The notes under the pieces are model-generated. The model was not told the DNA's origin and searched no databases. It was given only the letters and a program-made list of their open reading frames with translations. The position numbers and the translations under genes were made by a program. Source: Sphingomonas profundi (GTDB lineage: Bacteria > Pseudomonadota > Alphaproteobacteria > Sphingomonadales > Sphingomonadaceae). From it: a stretch of DNA of 64,000 nucleotides. Location of the stretch: assembly GCF_009739515.1 (NCBI RefSeq), contig NZ_CP046535.1, positions 2,356,001-2,420,000 on the forward strand. The letters run 5' to 3'. The number at the start of each line of letters is the position of its first letter. Within the stretch, counting starts at the first letter, position 1. Shown here in pieces: positions 39,400-46,977 of the stretch.

Positions 39400-39490
39400 G
39401 GAGCGGTGGCCGAGTGGTCGAAGGCGCACGCCTGGAAAGTGTGTAGGGGTTAACAGCTCCTCGAGGGTTCGAATCCCTCCCGCTCCGCCA
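39400..39490 (+). tRNA. tRNA-Ser(GGA)
   Basis: Complete 91-nt class II tRNA. The acceptor ggagcgg/ccgctcc encloses a D-arm, an anticodon loop ctggaaa with anticodon GGA, a long variable arm and a T-arm ggttcgaatcc. The 3' CCA is encoded. The last 14 bases (39477-39490) are the attachment core of the genomic island that follows. Confidence 0.97.
39477..39490 (+). repeat. attL core (tRNA-Ser 3' end)
   Basis: The 14 bases ctcccgctccgcca, identical to 50329-50342. They contain the 3' acceptor strand and CCA of the tRNA, so integration keeps the tRNA functional. Confidence 0.9.
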
Positions 39491-39628
39491 CTGGTTTGTA
39501 TAAGTTGCTGATAATGCTTGGCTTTTTGCATTACCTGCCCGCCACCCAACATGGCAACCAACATATTGATCGCGTTGCATTTGGTCGCTCAAATGGATTA
39601 GCCCTCTGGCTCTGCCGCAGGACGATCA

Positions 39629-40864
39629 ATGCACGACTCAACGCTCCACCCGAAGACGATCGCTCGCCAGTTTCGGAAGTCTGATTTTCAGCCCGGCGTC
39701 CTTTACCTTCAAGCAAATGAGAAGGGGCAGGCGATTGAACGAGCGATGGATATTTGTCGGACCGGATTTAATCGAGCAGACTTGCATCGCGGTCACGTCG
39801 GCGGAAAGGCAGTCTACCAGCATCGTGTAATCGAGCAGGCACTGATTATCCGTCATATTTCAGAGAGCCTTCGACGTGTAACTGGAGTTCGCCAGTCAGA
39901 CCGCCAAGAGATAATCAAAAGCCTTTCTCGCTTGGCTGGCCAAGGGCTCGGCTTCAACGCCTTGAAACTTGATATCAAATCATTCTACGAAACCGTCAAC
40001 GTCGGAGAAGCGCTGGAAACCCTGCGGCGGGACGCCGCATTCTCGCGTCAGAGTATTCATCTTCTTCAATCCTTTTTCGATGCGTTGGCTGCGAGGCAGA
40101 TAACCGGACTGCCTCGGGGGCTTGCAATTAGCGCAACGCTTGCGGAATACGTGATGCGGCCCTTTGATCGCGCCATCTCACAGCTGCCTGGGGTGCGATT
40201 CTACAGCCGCTTTGTAGACGATATGATCTTAATTCTAGGGGAGGATGTGGATCCCCACCAAATCAAGGCTCTGGCCCAATCGTCACTCCCATCTGGCTTA
40301 GCCCTTAGTAGATCGAAGTGTGCTACTGAGATCTTCTCTCCATTTTCTAATCAAAGCAGCCGATCAGAGGAAGCTGCTATCATATTTCTGGGATACAGGA
40401 TCGGAGTTGGCGGGGTGTATCGGATAGATAACCGCTTCAAGCGCGATGTTTATCTCGATATTGCTCCATCAAAAGTAAGGAGGATTAAGAGGCGACTTTC
40501 GCGAGCCTTTCTATCATTCAACGACGGAGGACCGTTCTCCGACCTTCTAGATCGAGTTAAGATGTTGACCAGTAACCACGGACTCAAGGACTACGACAGC
40601 GGCCAAACCCGTTACGTGGGTTTAAGATACAACTACGGGCTAATTGATGCAACGGGATCGGCCGCACTCAACTCCCTTGATCGCTTTTTATTAAACGCGG
40701 TTGTCAACACTCACCCTTCCAACCGGTTAAAGCCGATTCTTACAGGGGCGCAGCGAAAGAAAATCCTAGGGTTAACGTTCCGTGCTGGTTTCGAAGACAA
40801 CCGCTTCTTTCAATTCTCTGATGATGATATCAGACGCATAATACGGTGTTGGGCTCATGCGTAA
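39629..40864 (+). CDS. drt3a: Reverse transcriptase, Drt3a-like (first of the pair)
   Basis: A 411-residue reverse transcriptase. Motif A is LKLDIKSFY (about residues 112-120, catalytic Asp115), motif B GLPRGLAISATLAEY (160-174), and motif C FVDDMI (195-200, Asp197/198), followed by FLGYRIGV. There is no maturase, endonuclease or retron-specific region. Its stop overlaps the start of a second RT by eight bases (ATGCGTAA). Known family fact: type 3 defence-associated RT systems consist of two different RTs in tandem (unknown-group classes UG3 and UG8). Size, order and motif style fit Drt3a. Sequence alone cannot prove antiphage activity. Codon use is AT-richer than the host. Confidence 0.72.
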   Translation: MHDSTLHPKTIARQFRKSDFQPGVLYLQANEKGQAIERAMDICRTGFNRADLHRGHVGGKAVYQHRVIEQALIIRHISESLRRVTGVRQSDRQEIIKSLSRLAGQGLGFNALKLDIKSFYETVNVGEALETLRRDAAFSRQSIHLLQSFFDALAARQITGLPRGLAISATLAEYVMRPFDRAISQLPGVRFYSRFVDDMILILGEDVDPHQIKALAQSSLPSGLALSRSKCATEIFSPFSNQSSRSEEAAIIFLGYRIGVGGVYRIDNRFKRDVYLDIAPSKVRRIKRRLSRAFLSFNDGGPFSDLLDRVKMLTSNHGLKDYDSGQTRYVGLRYNYGLIDATGSAALNSLDRFLLNAVVNTHPSNRLKPILTGAQRKKILGLTFRAGFEDNRFFQFSDDDIRRIIRCWAHA

Positions 40865-42827
40865 AAAGATCGTTCAGAGGGGCAACATGCGCCGTGGCGA
40901 TTACATGCGCGCCGTCGTCACTGACACGCTCCCGGAAGAGGTTCCGATTATCTTCTCCAATGATGGATTCTACAAAAATCTGACGGGCGGCCTACCAGAA
41001 ACCGGACCTGAACGTGAGTTCTCTGACATTCTGGTCGATGGACCAGACGGTTACACAATCCCATACCGCTATAACGTCCTAAGAGATCAGTTTAGGACTC
41101 GGGGACTAAGCCTTTTACACCCCGCCGCTCAGCATTCGGTCACACAGTTCTACTCGGACTATGACGCCCTTATATGCTATTACGCGAGACAATCGGAGTT
41201 TTCTCTGCGCTCACCTCGAAAAGTGGGCAGCACTTACTTCATAAGGGGCATCGATAGCAATAGAAACCGCTACCGCAGTCATACCATTGATACTGTCTCG
41301 ATGGAAAAGAGCGTTTCGAACCCTGCTTCATACTTTGCGTATGATAGGACCACCCGGGCTCATCAGTTTTTCGACTCCAACGAATACCTTCATCTAGAAA
41401 AGAAGTTTGAGGTATTTAGGATGCTCGACGTGGCCAAGTGCTTTAACAGTATATATACCCACACAATATCTTGGGCTGTAAGCGACATTAAGACGTCTAA
41501 GGACAATACGAGCGCATCGACCTTTGGGAACGACTTCGATCGTTTGATGCAGCGGATGAACTATAATGAAACGAATGGTATCTGCATTGGGCCCGAGGTA
41601 AGCCGCGTATTCGCTGAAATTATATTTAGTGATGTGGACAGAATTACGTTAGGTACTCTGACCAAATCGGGTTTATCTGTTCGGTCCGATTATGATGTGC
41701 GGAGATATATAGACGATTACTATATCTTCGCCGCCTCAGAATCTGTCGCTGACAAAGTGGCGGCAGCCATACAATCGGCAATGAGTAAATTTAACCTCCA
41801 CCTCAATCACCAGAAAACCAGAACGATCCGTCGCCCCTTCACAACCCCGAAGTCAGAAATAATTTCGTCTGTGAATATGAAACTGAATGCATTTTTCTCG
41901 AAGTTCATCTCTTACCACCTCAGTGACACCACACGATTTGCGAAGCCAAAAAGGATTTTACGCTCAGATGCGTTAATTCGCTCTTTTGTGTCTGATGTTA
42001 AAGCATCCTGTATGATGCATAACACCAGCTACCATATGGTGTCCGACTATATTGTATCAGCCCTACAAAAGAGGGTGATAGACCTTTCTGATAGTTATCA
42101 GCTTGGATCAATATCTAACACGACGGACGATGAATATATTGCTGCACTAATGCTACTCATAGAGTGCTCATACTTCTTCTACACGGTGAACCCGACTGTG
42201 AGAGCATCACTCAATCTCGCGCGATCAAATGTTGTGGCCAGTCGCCTTGTAAGTGCTGAGATGCCAGATAGGCTGAACCACCTGTCTGAGACAATTGTTC
42301 GCTGGACGATTGATCTAGCAAAGTCATTAAACAACGGTGGGAATCATAGGTCGCTGACGGCCATCTCCGTCGAACTCTTGAACGTCTTACTGCCCATGAA
42401 AGAGATAGCTGAGAACGAACCGCTCGTAGATGTCGTGATTGGACGCATCTGCGAGGATATTCCTCAGTTTGAGTATTTTGAGATTGTCTCTCTTCTCTAC
42501 ATCCTTGGCGATGCTCGCAAACATCGTGACTTACGGCGGCTTATTTTTAATAGGGCGAAGGAGATCATCTCTCGAAGTCTTGGGCCTAAGATAGATTCTC
42601 AGGCAGCCCACATCTGCCTCGACCTCCTTTCTTGCCCCCATCTGCCGCTCGACAAGAGAGCATCTTGGTTCAACTCACTCCGGTCGAGGTGCGGTCTCCC
42701 ACGAGTGCCCCGAGCGCAAAGCCAAGCGGCCGTCCGGCGTATGGAGAGCCACCCTTGGTTTGTGCAGTGGAGCGGCTTAGACCTGCTGAGCGTGTTGACC
42801 AAAAAAGAGTTGAGCATCGTTTATTAA
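40857..42827 (+). CDS. drt3b: Reverse transcriptase, Drt3b-like (AbiA/AbiK-type, second of the pair)
   Basis: A 656-residue protein with an RT domain in the centre and a long helical C-terminal part. Motif A is FRMLDVAKCFNSIYTH (catalytic Asp about 191), motif B GICIGPEVSRVFAEII (241-256), and motif C YIDD (284-287). Residues about 330-656 are helix-rich without membrane segments, comparable to the alpha-repeat domains of AbiA/AbiK-like RTs. It overlaps the upstream RT by eight bases; a second start at 40887 is possible. The pairing supports a DRT type 3 assignment, with the 42847-42971 segment as candidate RNA partner. Abortive-infection type RTs with unrelated organisation are the main alternative. 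Confidence 0.72.
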   Translation: MRKKIVQRGNMRRGDYMRAVVTDTLPEEVPIIFSNDGFYKNLTGGLPETGPEREFSDILVDGPDGYTIPYRYNVLRDQFRTRGLSLLHPAAQHSVTQFYSDYDALICYYARQSEFSLRSPRKVGSTYFIRGIDSNRNRYRSHTIDTVSMEKSVSNPASYFAYDRTTRAHQFFDSNEYLHLEKKFEVFRMLDVAKCFNSIYTHTISWAVSDIKTSKDNTSASTFGNDFDRLMQRMNYNETNGICIGPEVSRVFAEIIFSDVDRITLGTLTKSGLSVRSDYDVRRYIDDYYIFAASESVADKVAAAIQSAMSKFNLHLNHQKTRTIRRPFTTPKSEIISSVNMKLNAFFSKFISYHLSDTTRFAKPKRILRSDALIRSFVSDVKASCMMHNTSYHMVSDYIVSALQKRVIDLSDSYQLGSISNTTDDEYIAALMLLIECSYFFYTVNPTVRASLNLARSNVVASRLVSAEMPDRLNHLSETIVRWTIDLAKSLNNGGNHRSLTAISVELLNVLLPMKEIAENEPLVDVVIGRICEDIPQFEYFEIVSLLYILGDARKHRDLRRLIFNRAKEIISRSLGPKIDSQAAHICLDLLSCPHLPLDKRASWFNSLRSRCGLPRVPRAQSQAAVRRMESHPWFVQWSGLDLLSVLTKKELSIVY

Positions 42828-42846
42828 GCGTTAAAACGAAGGGCGG

Positions 42847-42971
42847 GATTGCACCGGCACTTGCGGGCGGTTCGCCGCCCTATTCTCCCGTCCAAAGGGG
42901 ATGCAGCGACGACTGCGATCCGGGCGACGGTGATGAGCCATCGTGCACACACTAAACGTGCCGGTGCAATC
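42847..42971 (+). ncRNA. Candidate noncoding RNA of the RT system
   Basis: A 125-base segment 19 bases after the second RT. It is closed by a perfect 14-bp inverted repeat (gattgcaccggcac at 42847-42860 with its complement at 42958-42971). Inside are a gggcgg-UUCG-ccgccc hairpin (42865-42880) and, shortly before the 3' arm, the alternating tract CACACAC (42946-42952). No plausible ORF covers it. From memory, the DRT3 RNA is reported to carry an ACACAC template used by Drt3a; if so, this is its equivalent. Strand is assumed from the RT genes. Confidence 0.5.
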
Positions 42972-43009
42972 TCACTGAGGACGTCCCAGAACTTTGCCTC
43001 AGGTAGGGC

Positions 43010-43486
43010 TTGAAAACGGTGGAAACCGTGTCGGGGTCCGTAGCCGCTATGGAGCGTAAGGGATTTGCTCGGCTTGTCGATCGGCTGGAAGCTGGTGACG
43101 TGCTGATCGTCACCAAGCTTGATCGCCTTGGCCGTAATGCGATTGATGTACGAGCTACGGTGGAGAAGTTGGCCAGCGAAGGCGTGCGGGTCCATTGCCT
43201 TGCCCTTGGAGGGGTAGACCTAACCAGCGCCGCCGGGAAGATGACAATGGGCGTAATAACCGCCGTAGCCGAGTTCGAACGTGACCTTCTTATAGAGCGT
43301 ACCAAAGCAGGGCTTAGCCGCGCGAAAGCCGAGGGAAAGGCCCTAGGACGCCCGTCTGCCCTTACCGGGGATCAACAACAGGCGATCCGCGCGGCACGCT
43401 CTAGCGGGCTTTCCCTTGGCGCATTGGCTAAACAATATGGTGTAAGCCGCGCGGCCATTCAGCGGGTAGAAAAGCGGGCGGCCTAA
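43010..43486 (+). pseudogene. Serine recombinase lacking the catalytic N-terminus
   Basis: 158 residues matching a resolvase/invertase from its middle onward: the LVDRLEAGDVLIVTKLDRLGRN segment region, the long E-helix (AVAEFERDLLIERTKAGLSRA) and a C-terminal helix-turn-helix (SLGALAKQYGVSRAAIQRV). The first approximately 50 residues, which hold the YxRVSTxxQ motif and nucleophilic serine, are absent. An in-frame TAG lies at 43004, just before the only start (TTG 43010). It cannot be catalytically competent. It was probably truncated when the RT module was inserted or the region rearranged. Confidence 0.78.
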
Positions 43487-43532
43487 TCGGCACAGCGAGA
43501 ATGTGTGGAAAGCGGACCTATGATTTCAGTCC

Positions 43533-43937
43533 TTAATTGACCATCGAACGACAGCGAAAAAGCTGTACCATCGCCACGACCCCATAGGCAATAATTGCCC
43601 CGATCATTAGGAACGAATACCAATCCTCAAGAGGATTCAAGCTTACTGCTGCTACCGCTACAGCAAAGAGGCCGAACGCTAGCAAATACCTCTGACGCGC
43701 TCTTGGTAGCTCGTAATATAGTCGCTCAAGTCGCTCCCTACGCTCCTCCGGTCCACGTATTGTAGCATAGCTCACAACTCTCATGGCCATCATACCGTCA
43801 AAGAGGAAGAGCACCCCGAGTAAGAACACGGGCTGGCCATAGTTCCGGGGCAGGATGGATTCCGGCAGAGCTAGTGCCAAGCCGAGAATAGCAGAGCCGC
43901 CGATCAACGCGGGCCATTTGGTCTCTAGTAACTTCAT
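43533..43937 (-). CDS. Small membrane protein of unknown function
   Basis: A 134-residue product with about four hydrophobic segments (residues about 10-24, 33-52, 85-100, 105-123) and a charged, Arg/Glu-rich loop (RGPEERRERLERLYY) between the second and third. Start ATG 43937 has aaggtg five bases upstream, so the longer frame to 44045 is not used. I do not recognise a family. The gene is opposite in direction to the RT operon. Confidence 0.65.
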   Translation of the reverse strand: MKLLETKWPALIGGSAILGLALALPESILPRNYGQPVFLLGVLFLFDGMMAMRVVSYATIRGPEERRERLERLYYELPRARQRYLLAFGLFAVAVAAVSLNPLEDWYSFLMIGAIIAYGVVAMVQLFRCRSMVN

Positions 43938-43972
43938 CAAAGCACCTTCGCGCAATCTCGCGATGTTCGCTA

Positions 43973-44182
43973 GTGGGCGTTTTCGGCGAGGTGGTGTTGG
44001 CGCAGGTTGGAACCATCGCCGACATGCTGATGCGGGGCGAGACATTGAAACTGCCCATTGCAGGCGGTGATGCGTTTCGAGTTAACAAGGTTGCAACCGG
44101 GTGGGGCTTCCATGCCGTCCTAATAGTACGGATCGCCCTCTTCATTGCCACTGACCTGACGGTGTTCAGCCACCTGTTTTAA
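43973..44182 (+). CDS. Possible small membrane protein
   Basis: A 69-residue frame from GTG 43973. It has a hydrophilic first half (VGTIADMLMRGETLKLPIAG) and a C-terminal hydrophobic segment (FHAVLIVRIALFIATDL). It looks more protein-like than the opposite-strand frame, but has no clear ribosome site and no relative that I recognise. Confidence 0.3.
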   Translation: MGVFGEVVLAQVGTIADMLMRGETLKLPIAGGDAFRVNKVATGWGFHAVLIVRIALFIATDLTVFSHLF

Positions 44183-44281
44183 TTCAGATGCCGATTCGTC
44201 CGCAAGTGGGCTGGTAGCTGCCCGCCGGCTTGAACGTCTTGGCATGGTGGAAAGCCGACAATCTAGCATATAGGTCTGGGC

Positions 44282-44698
44282 ATGGAACCACCTAGCCGAT
44301 ATCCCCAAACGAGGTCGGGTCATCTGGGCCTCGGTTGCCTTGTCGGTCCCGCCGCGCTAATCGGAACTGCAATGATTGCTGACTACCCCGGACCGCCCGG
44401 ATCTTTCGGATTTGCCGAATTTTTTGGATGGTGGGCGATTTGTCTTGGCGTCGGCCTCCTAAGTGCACGCTTAGCGGATCGTTGGCGAAATGCAGCGCCA
44501 CGGCATCACTTGCTCCTTATTCCCTCTTTACTCTTACCAATATTGCTAACTACGTTTCTCTTTTGGGATATTCATCCCAACACTTCGGGCAAGATCAAGG
44601 AGTTTGTAGAGTATTCAATGCAGGCGATTGGTATATTGGCCCTATGTCTCGTCGTTGGCGGACTGTGTCGGATCGGATGGCGTTCACTTTGTCGCTGA
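44282..44698 (+). CDS. Small four-helix membrane protein of unknown function
   Basis: A 138-residue frame with four hydrophobic segments (about residues 16-33, 44-60, 76-95 and 113-130) and a short cytoplasmic-like start. The codon pattern is that of the island. There is no Shine-Dalgarno box of note. The family is unrecognised. Together with 43533 and 44817 it makes a group of similarly sized membrane proteins in the island. Confidence 0.55.
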   Translation: MEPPSRYPQTRSGHLGLGCLVGPAALIGTAMIADYPGPPGSFGFAEFFGWWAICLGVGLLSARLADRWRNAAPRHHLLLIPSLLLPILLTTFLFWDIHPNTSGKIKEFVEYSMQAIGILALCLVVGGLCRIGWRSLCR

Positions 44699-44816
44699 TA
44701 CCCGCAAGTGGGCGACTGCTGCCGGATTGCTTTTCCGCCCGATAGCTGTCGGTCTGGTGTCGAGCGGATTGCGCGTCGCTAGCGTCTGGAACGGCGATAG
44801 CCGGTGGGCAGCGGAT

Positions 44817-45218
44817 CTAAGTGCCGAACCTGAGCATATGCGTCCTGCACCGTACTCCTGCGATCAGCATAAGCAGGGTGGCGACCGTCCAGAGCGACCT
44901 TGGCGAACCAATGCTTCCATAGTTGTAAACGTCGCTCGCGCTAACGACCATGGTCCCCATTATGATCGTGCTGACCAGCGCGCTTCGATGGCCAAAGTAG
45001 AATAGCAAAACACAACCGCACGCAAAAATCCAAACAATTACATTCGCGGCGCGACGCCATATCGGAAAGTCGACGTGGTAACCGGACCGTATCCCGCCAT
45101 CGATTGTTAAGACGAGATCATAACCGCGCCCTAGATAAATAAAGTTGAGTGCCGCGAAGATTGTGAGGGCGCTTGCCAAAGCGAATGCGACGGCGAGGAT
45201 CACGGTTTGGCGTGGCAT
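44817..45218 (-). CDS. Small four-helix membrane protein of unknown function
   Basis: A 133-residue product with four hydrophobic segments (about residues 7-27, 58-74, 81-95, 109-123). The loop between the first two (YDLVLTIDGGIRSGYHVDFPIW) is long and polar, and likely exposed outside the membrane. Start ATG 45218 has aaggag ten bases upstream. No family is recognised. Confidence 0.62.
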   Translation of the reverse strand: MPRQTVILAVAFALASALTIFAALNFIYLGRGYDLVLTIDGGIRSGYHVDFPIWRRAANVIVWIFACGCVLLFYFGHRSALVSTIIMGTMVVSASDVYNYGSIGSPRSLWTVATLLMLIAGVRCRTHMLRFGT

Positions 45219-45310
45219 TTTGATAGCACTCCTTAACCGAGCAACCGGCGCAACTTGCAGTGTCTACTATTAGGGCGTTTCCGGCCGCGCCGCTATCTCA
45301 CTTTGTCAGG

Positions 45311-45529
45311 TCATCGCGAGGCTGGCATGATCATCGCCCATCCTTTCACGCCACACCTTGAACATCGCATTCGCCCCTGGGCTTGTCGAACGCTGCAAGG
45401 GGTTCCTAGAGCTAGGAACAGATCGCGGGCAAGCCATACAACCTCGCGATGGCAGCGGCATGTGATAGTGACGTGCGTATGATCCTTTAGAAGCGCCTCC
45501 AAGGGCTCGCCAAGGGGATCGTGCTTCAC
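45311..45529 (-). CDS. Small zinc-ribbon-like protein
   Basis: A 72-residue frame from GTG 45529, overlapping the upstream gene's stop as GTGA. It contains the cysteine pattern CRCH ... TPC ... RCSRCG, which looks like a small zinc-binding fold (CxC-H near residues 24-27, CSRC near 56-59). Proteins with the form ITCxxCxR ... LRCSRCG recur as small orphan genes in sphingomonads in my recollection. The translational coupling is the main evidence that it is real. Confidence 0.5.
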   Translation of the reverse strand: MKHDPLGEPLEALLKDHTHVTITCRCHREVVWLARDLFLALGTPCSVRQAQGRMRCSRCGVKGWAMIMPASR

Positions 45530-45750
45530 AGCATCGCGAACAACCGCAATTGGTTCGGATCGTCGCATTCTGGCGCAGGAGGCCCTACAGCGCCGCCTTC
45601 TATCGTCACGGCTAAAGCCGTATATTCCAGCGACCATAGATCATCATGCGGGTCGGTGCGGACGCGAAGTCCATTCTCCAACTCATCGATCGCAATTGAT
45701 CCTGAGTCGACCGTCCATTCTGCACCCGCCGTTCTGATCGTGATTCGCAT
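45526..45750 (-). CDS. Hypothetical protein coupled to the zinc-ribbon gene
   Basis: A 74-residue soluble acidic protein (MRITIRTAGAEWTVDSGSIA ...) with alternating hydrophobic strands. ATG 45750 has a ggga box about seven bases upstream, and its stop is overlapped by the next gene. No known family was recognised. Confidence 0.5.
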   Translation of the reverse strand: MRITIRTAGAEWTVDSGSIAIDELENGLRVRTDPHDDLWSLEYTALAVTIEGGAVGPPAPECDDPNQLRLFAML

Positions 45751-45886
45751 GATTCGCTCCCTGCTGCCTCGATAGAACATATGGGGAACGGCCTTCAAGA
45801 TGGTTTGGTCGGTATCAAACCGTCAAACGACGGCGTGCCTCGGCTCGAAAGCCTTAGCGCTGTTGAAGGGGGGTATGTCCTAGAGG

Positions 45887-46189
45887 GTGCGAAAGACGAT
45901 CTTCAGGTGTCCATCCAGTGCCGGCCTAGGATGTACTCGATCCTCACACATAGCGGTTGGTAGGCTCTTGCCGATCCCCGGCTTGTCGGGCAACGTTATA
46001 GGGCAGCCGGTAAGTGTCGGCTGTGGGGCGTGGAATCCCCTTGCTACAAGGTCCGGTCGAACTTTCGGCCGGGCGCCTGTCGCCATGTCCAAGGCTCTGC
46101 CTAAAAGCGGTAGGGCCTTGTCCTTGTGCGAGGATTCCAACGCCCGGCTTAAGCCGGGTATGCCTCTATCGAATGAGGAGGCGGTATGA
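45887..46189 (+). CDS. Doubtful frame upstream of the glycine-zipper gene
   Basis: A 100-residue frame from GTG 45887 whose stop overlaps the next start (ATGA). The composition (Ser, Gly, Arg, Pro, scattered Cys) does not resemble a folded protein, and the ribosome site is too close. It may be part of a 5' leader or a decayed gene. It is recorded because of the overlap only. Confidence 0.2.
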   Translation: MRKTIFRCPSSAGLGCTRSSHIAVGRLLPIPGLSGNVIGQPVSVGCGAWNPLATRSGRTFGRAPVAMSKALPKSGRALSLCEDSNARLKPGMPLSNEEAV

Positions 46190-46977
46190 CCATCGCAGTT
46201 ATGATCGTTCTGGTTTTTGCAATCTCCATCTCCATCGCCATACCAATGACGATCAGCGAAAACAGAAGACACAAGGCTCGATTGAAAGCAGCACGCGAAC
46301 AGATCAGCGAAAGCTTTGGCAGCGGCGACTATTACCTTAATGCCGAGACCATGGACCGAGTCGGCGTTAACTGGGAAACAAAAAAGATCATGATCGGGTG
46401 CGGGCTTGGAAGCACCTATCTTATGGACTTCCGTCAACTTCGCCAGGTCGCCCTTGATGTTAATGGTATCACTGTTGAAACGACTAATGGCGTAATTAAG
46501 ACACGCCGTGGTTCACAAATGATCGGGGGCGCCGCCGGCGGGCTACTTCTCGGTCCTGCCGGCCTCCTTGTTGGTGGACTTTCGGCCGGAAGCCGGACAA
46601 GCTCAAAAACGATAGAAGTAGAGAAGGTCCGTTCCGTAAGCTTAAACGTTGAAATACGCGATCGTACCAAACCAATCCACACGATCACGTTTTTTAACGC
46701 AGGCGCAACGGAGGGAATAGACAAGGCAAGCCCGCTTATCACCTCAATCTTGGAACAGGCTCGTCACTATAATGCGCTTCTAGAGCAGATTGTCGAAAAT
46801 AACGAAATGTCTCCTGAGGTGCTGGATATGGTTGGTGCGACAGTGATACCCTTCTTAGCCAACTTGCTAGATACAGAGGATGAACCATCTTCATCTTCTT
46901 CGATCGCGAGTAGCAGGAAGGAGCTAGAGAAACAGAAATCTGAATTGGCGGCATGGATTGCTGCTCGGAAGGCTTGA
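46186..46977 (+). CDS. Membrane-anchored glycine-zipper protein of unknown function
   Basis: A 263-residue product. The N-terminal hydrophobic anchor (about residues 3-22) is followed by a soluble region. Residues about 108-131 form a glycine zipper (GGAAGGLLLGPAGLLVGG), which could insert in or associate with membranes. A beta-rich region and an acidic, Ser-rich C-terminal helix follow (SSSSSIASSRKELEKQKSEL). Start ATG 46186 has gaggagg in the leader, a strong site. The function is not recognised. It lies in the island between the coupled small genes and a gene-poor stretch. Confidence 0.68.
   Translation: MTIAVMIVLVFAISISIAIPMTISENRRHKARLKAAREQISESFGSGDYYLNAETMDRVGVNWETKKIMIGCGLGSTYLMDFRQLRQVALDVNGITVETTNGVIKTRRGSQMIGGAAGGLLLGPAGLLVGGLSAGSRTSSKTIEVEKVRSVSLNVEIRDRTKPIHTITFFNAGATEGIDKASPLITSILEQARHYNALLEQIVENNEMSPEVLDMVGATVIPFLANLLDTEDEPSSSSSIASSRKELEKQKSELAAWIAARKA

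Noticed and set aside
39491-39628. Interval before the first RT as the place of the system's noncoding RNA
   Set aside because: Only 138 bases, no long inverted repeat and no alternating AC tract; it more likely holds the promoter. The segment after the second RT is much better structured.
44190-44730. Repeated word cgcaagtgggc near 44199 and 44703
   Set aside because: Only 11 bases and two copies with limited flanking similarity; could be chance or a remnant of a short repeat, not enough to annotate.
45880-46437. 185-residue minus-strand frame in the island
   Set aside because: Overlaps the well-supported glycine-zipper gene start and its ribosome site; no motif.
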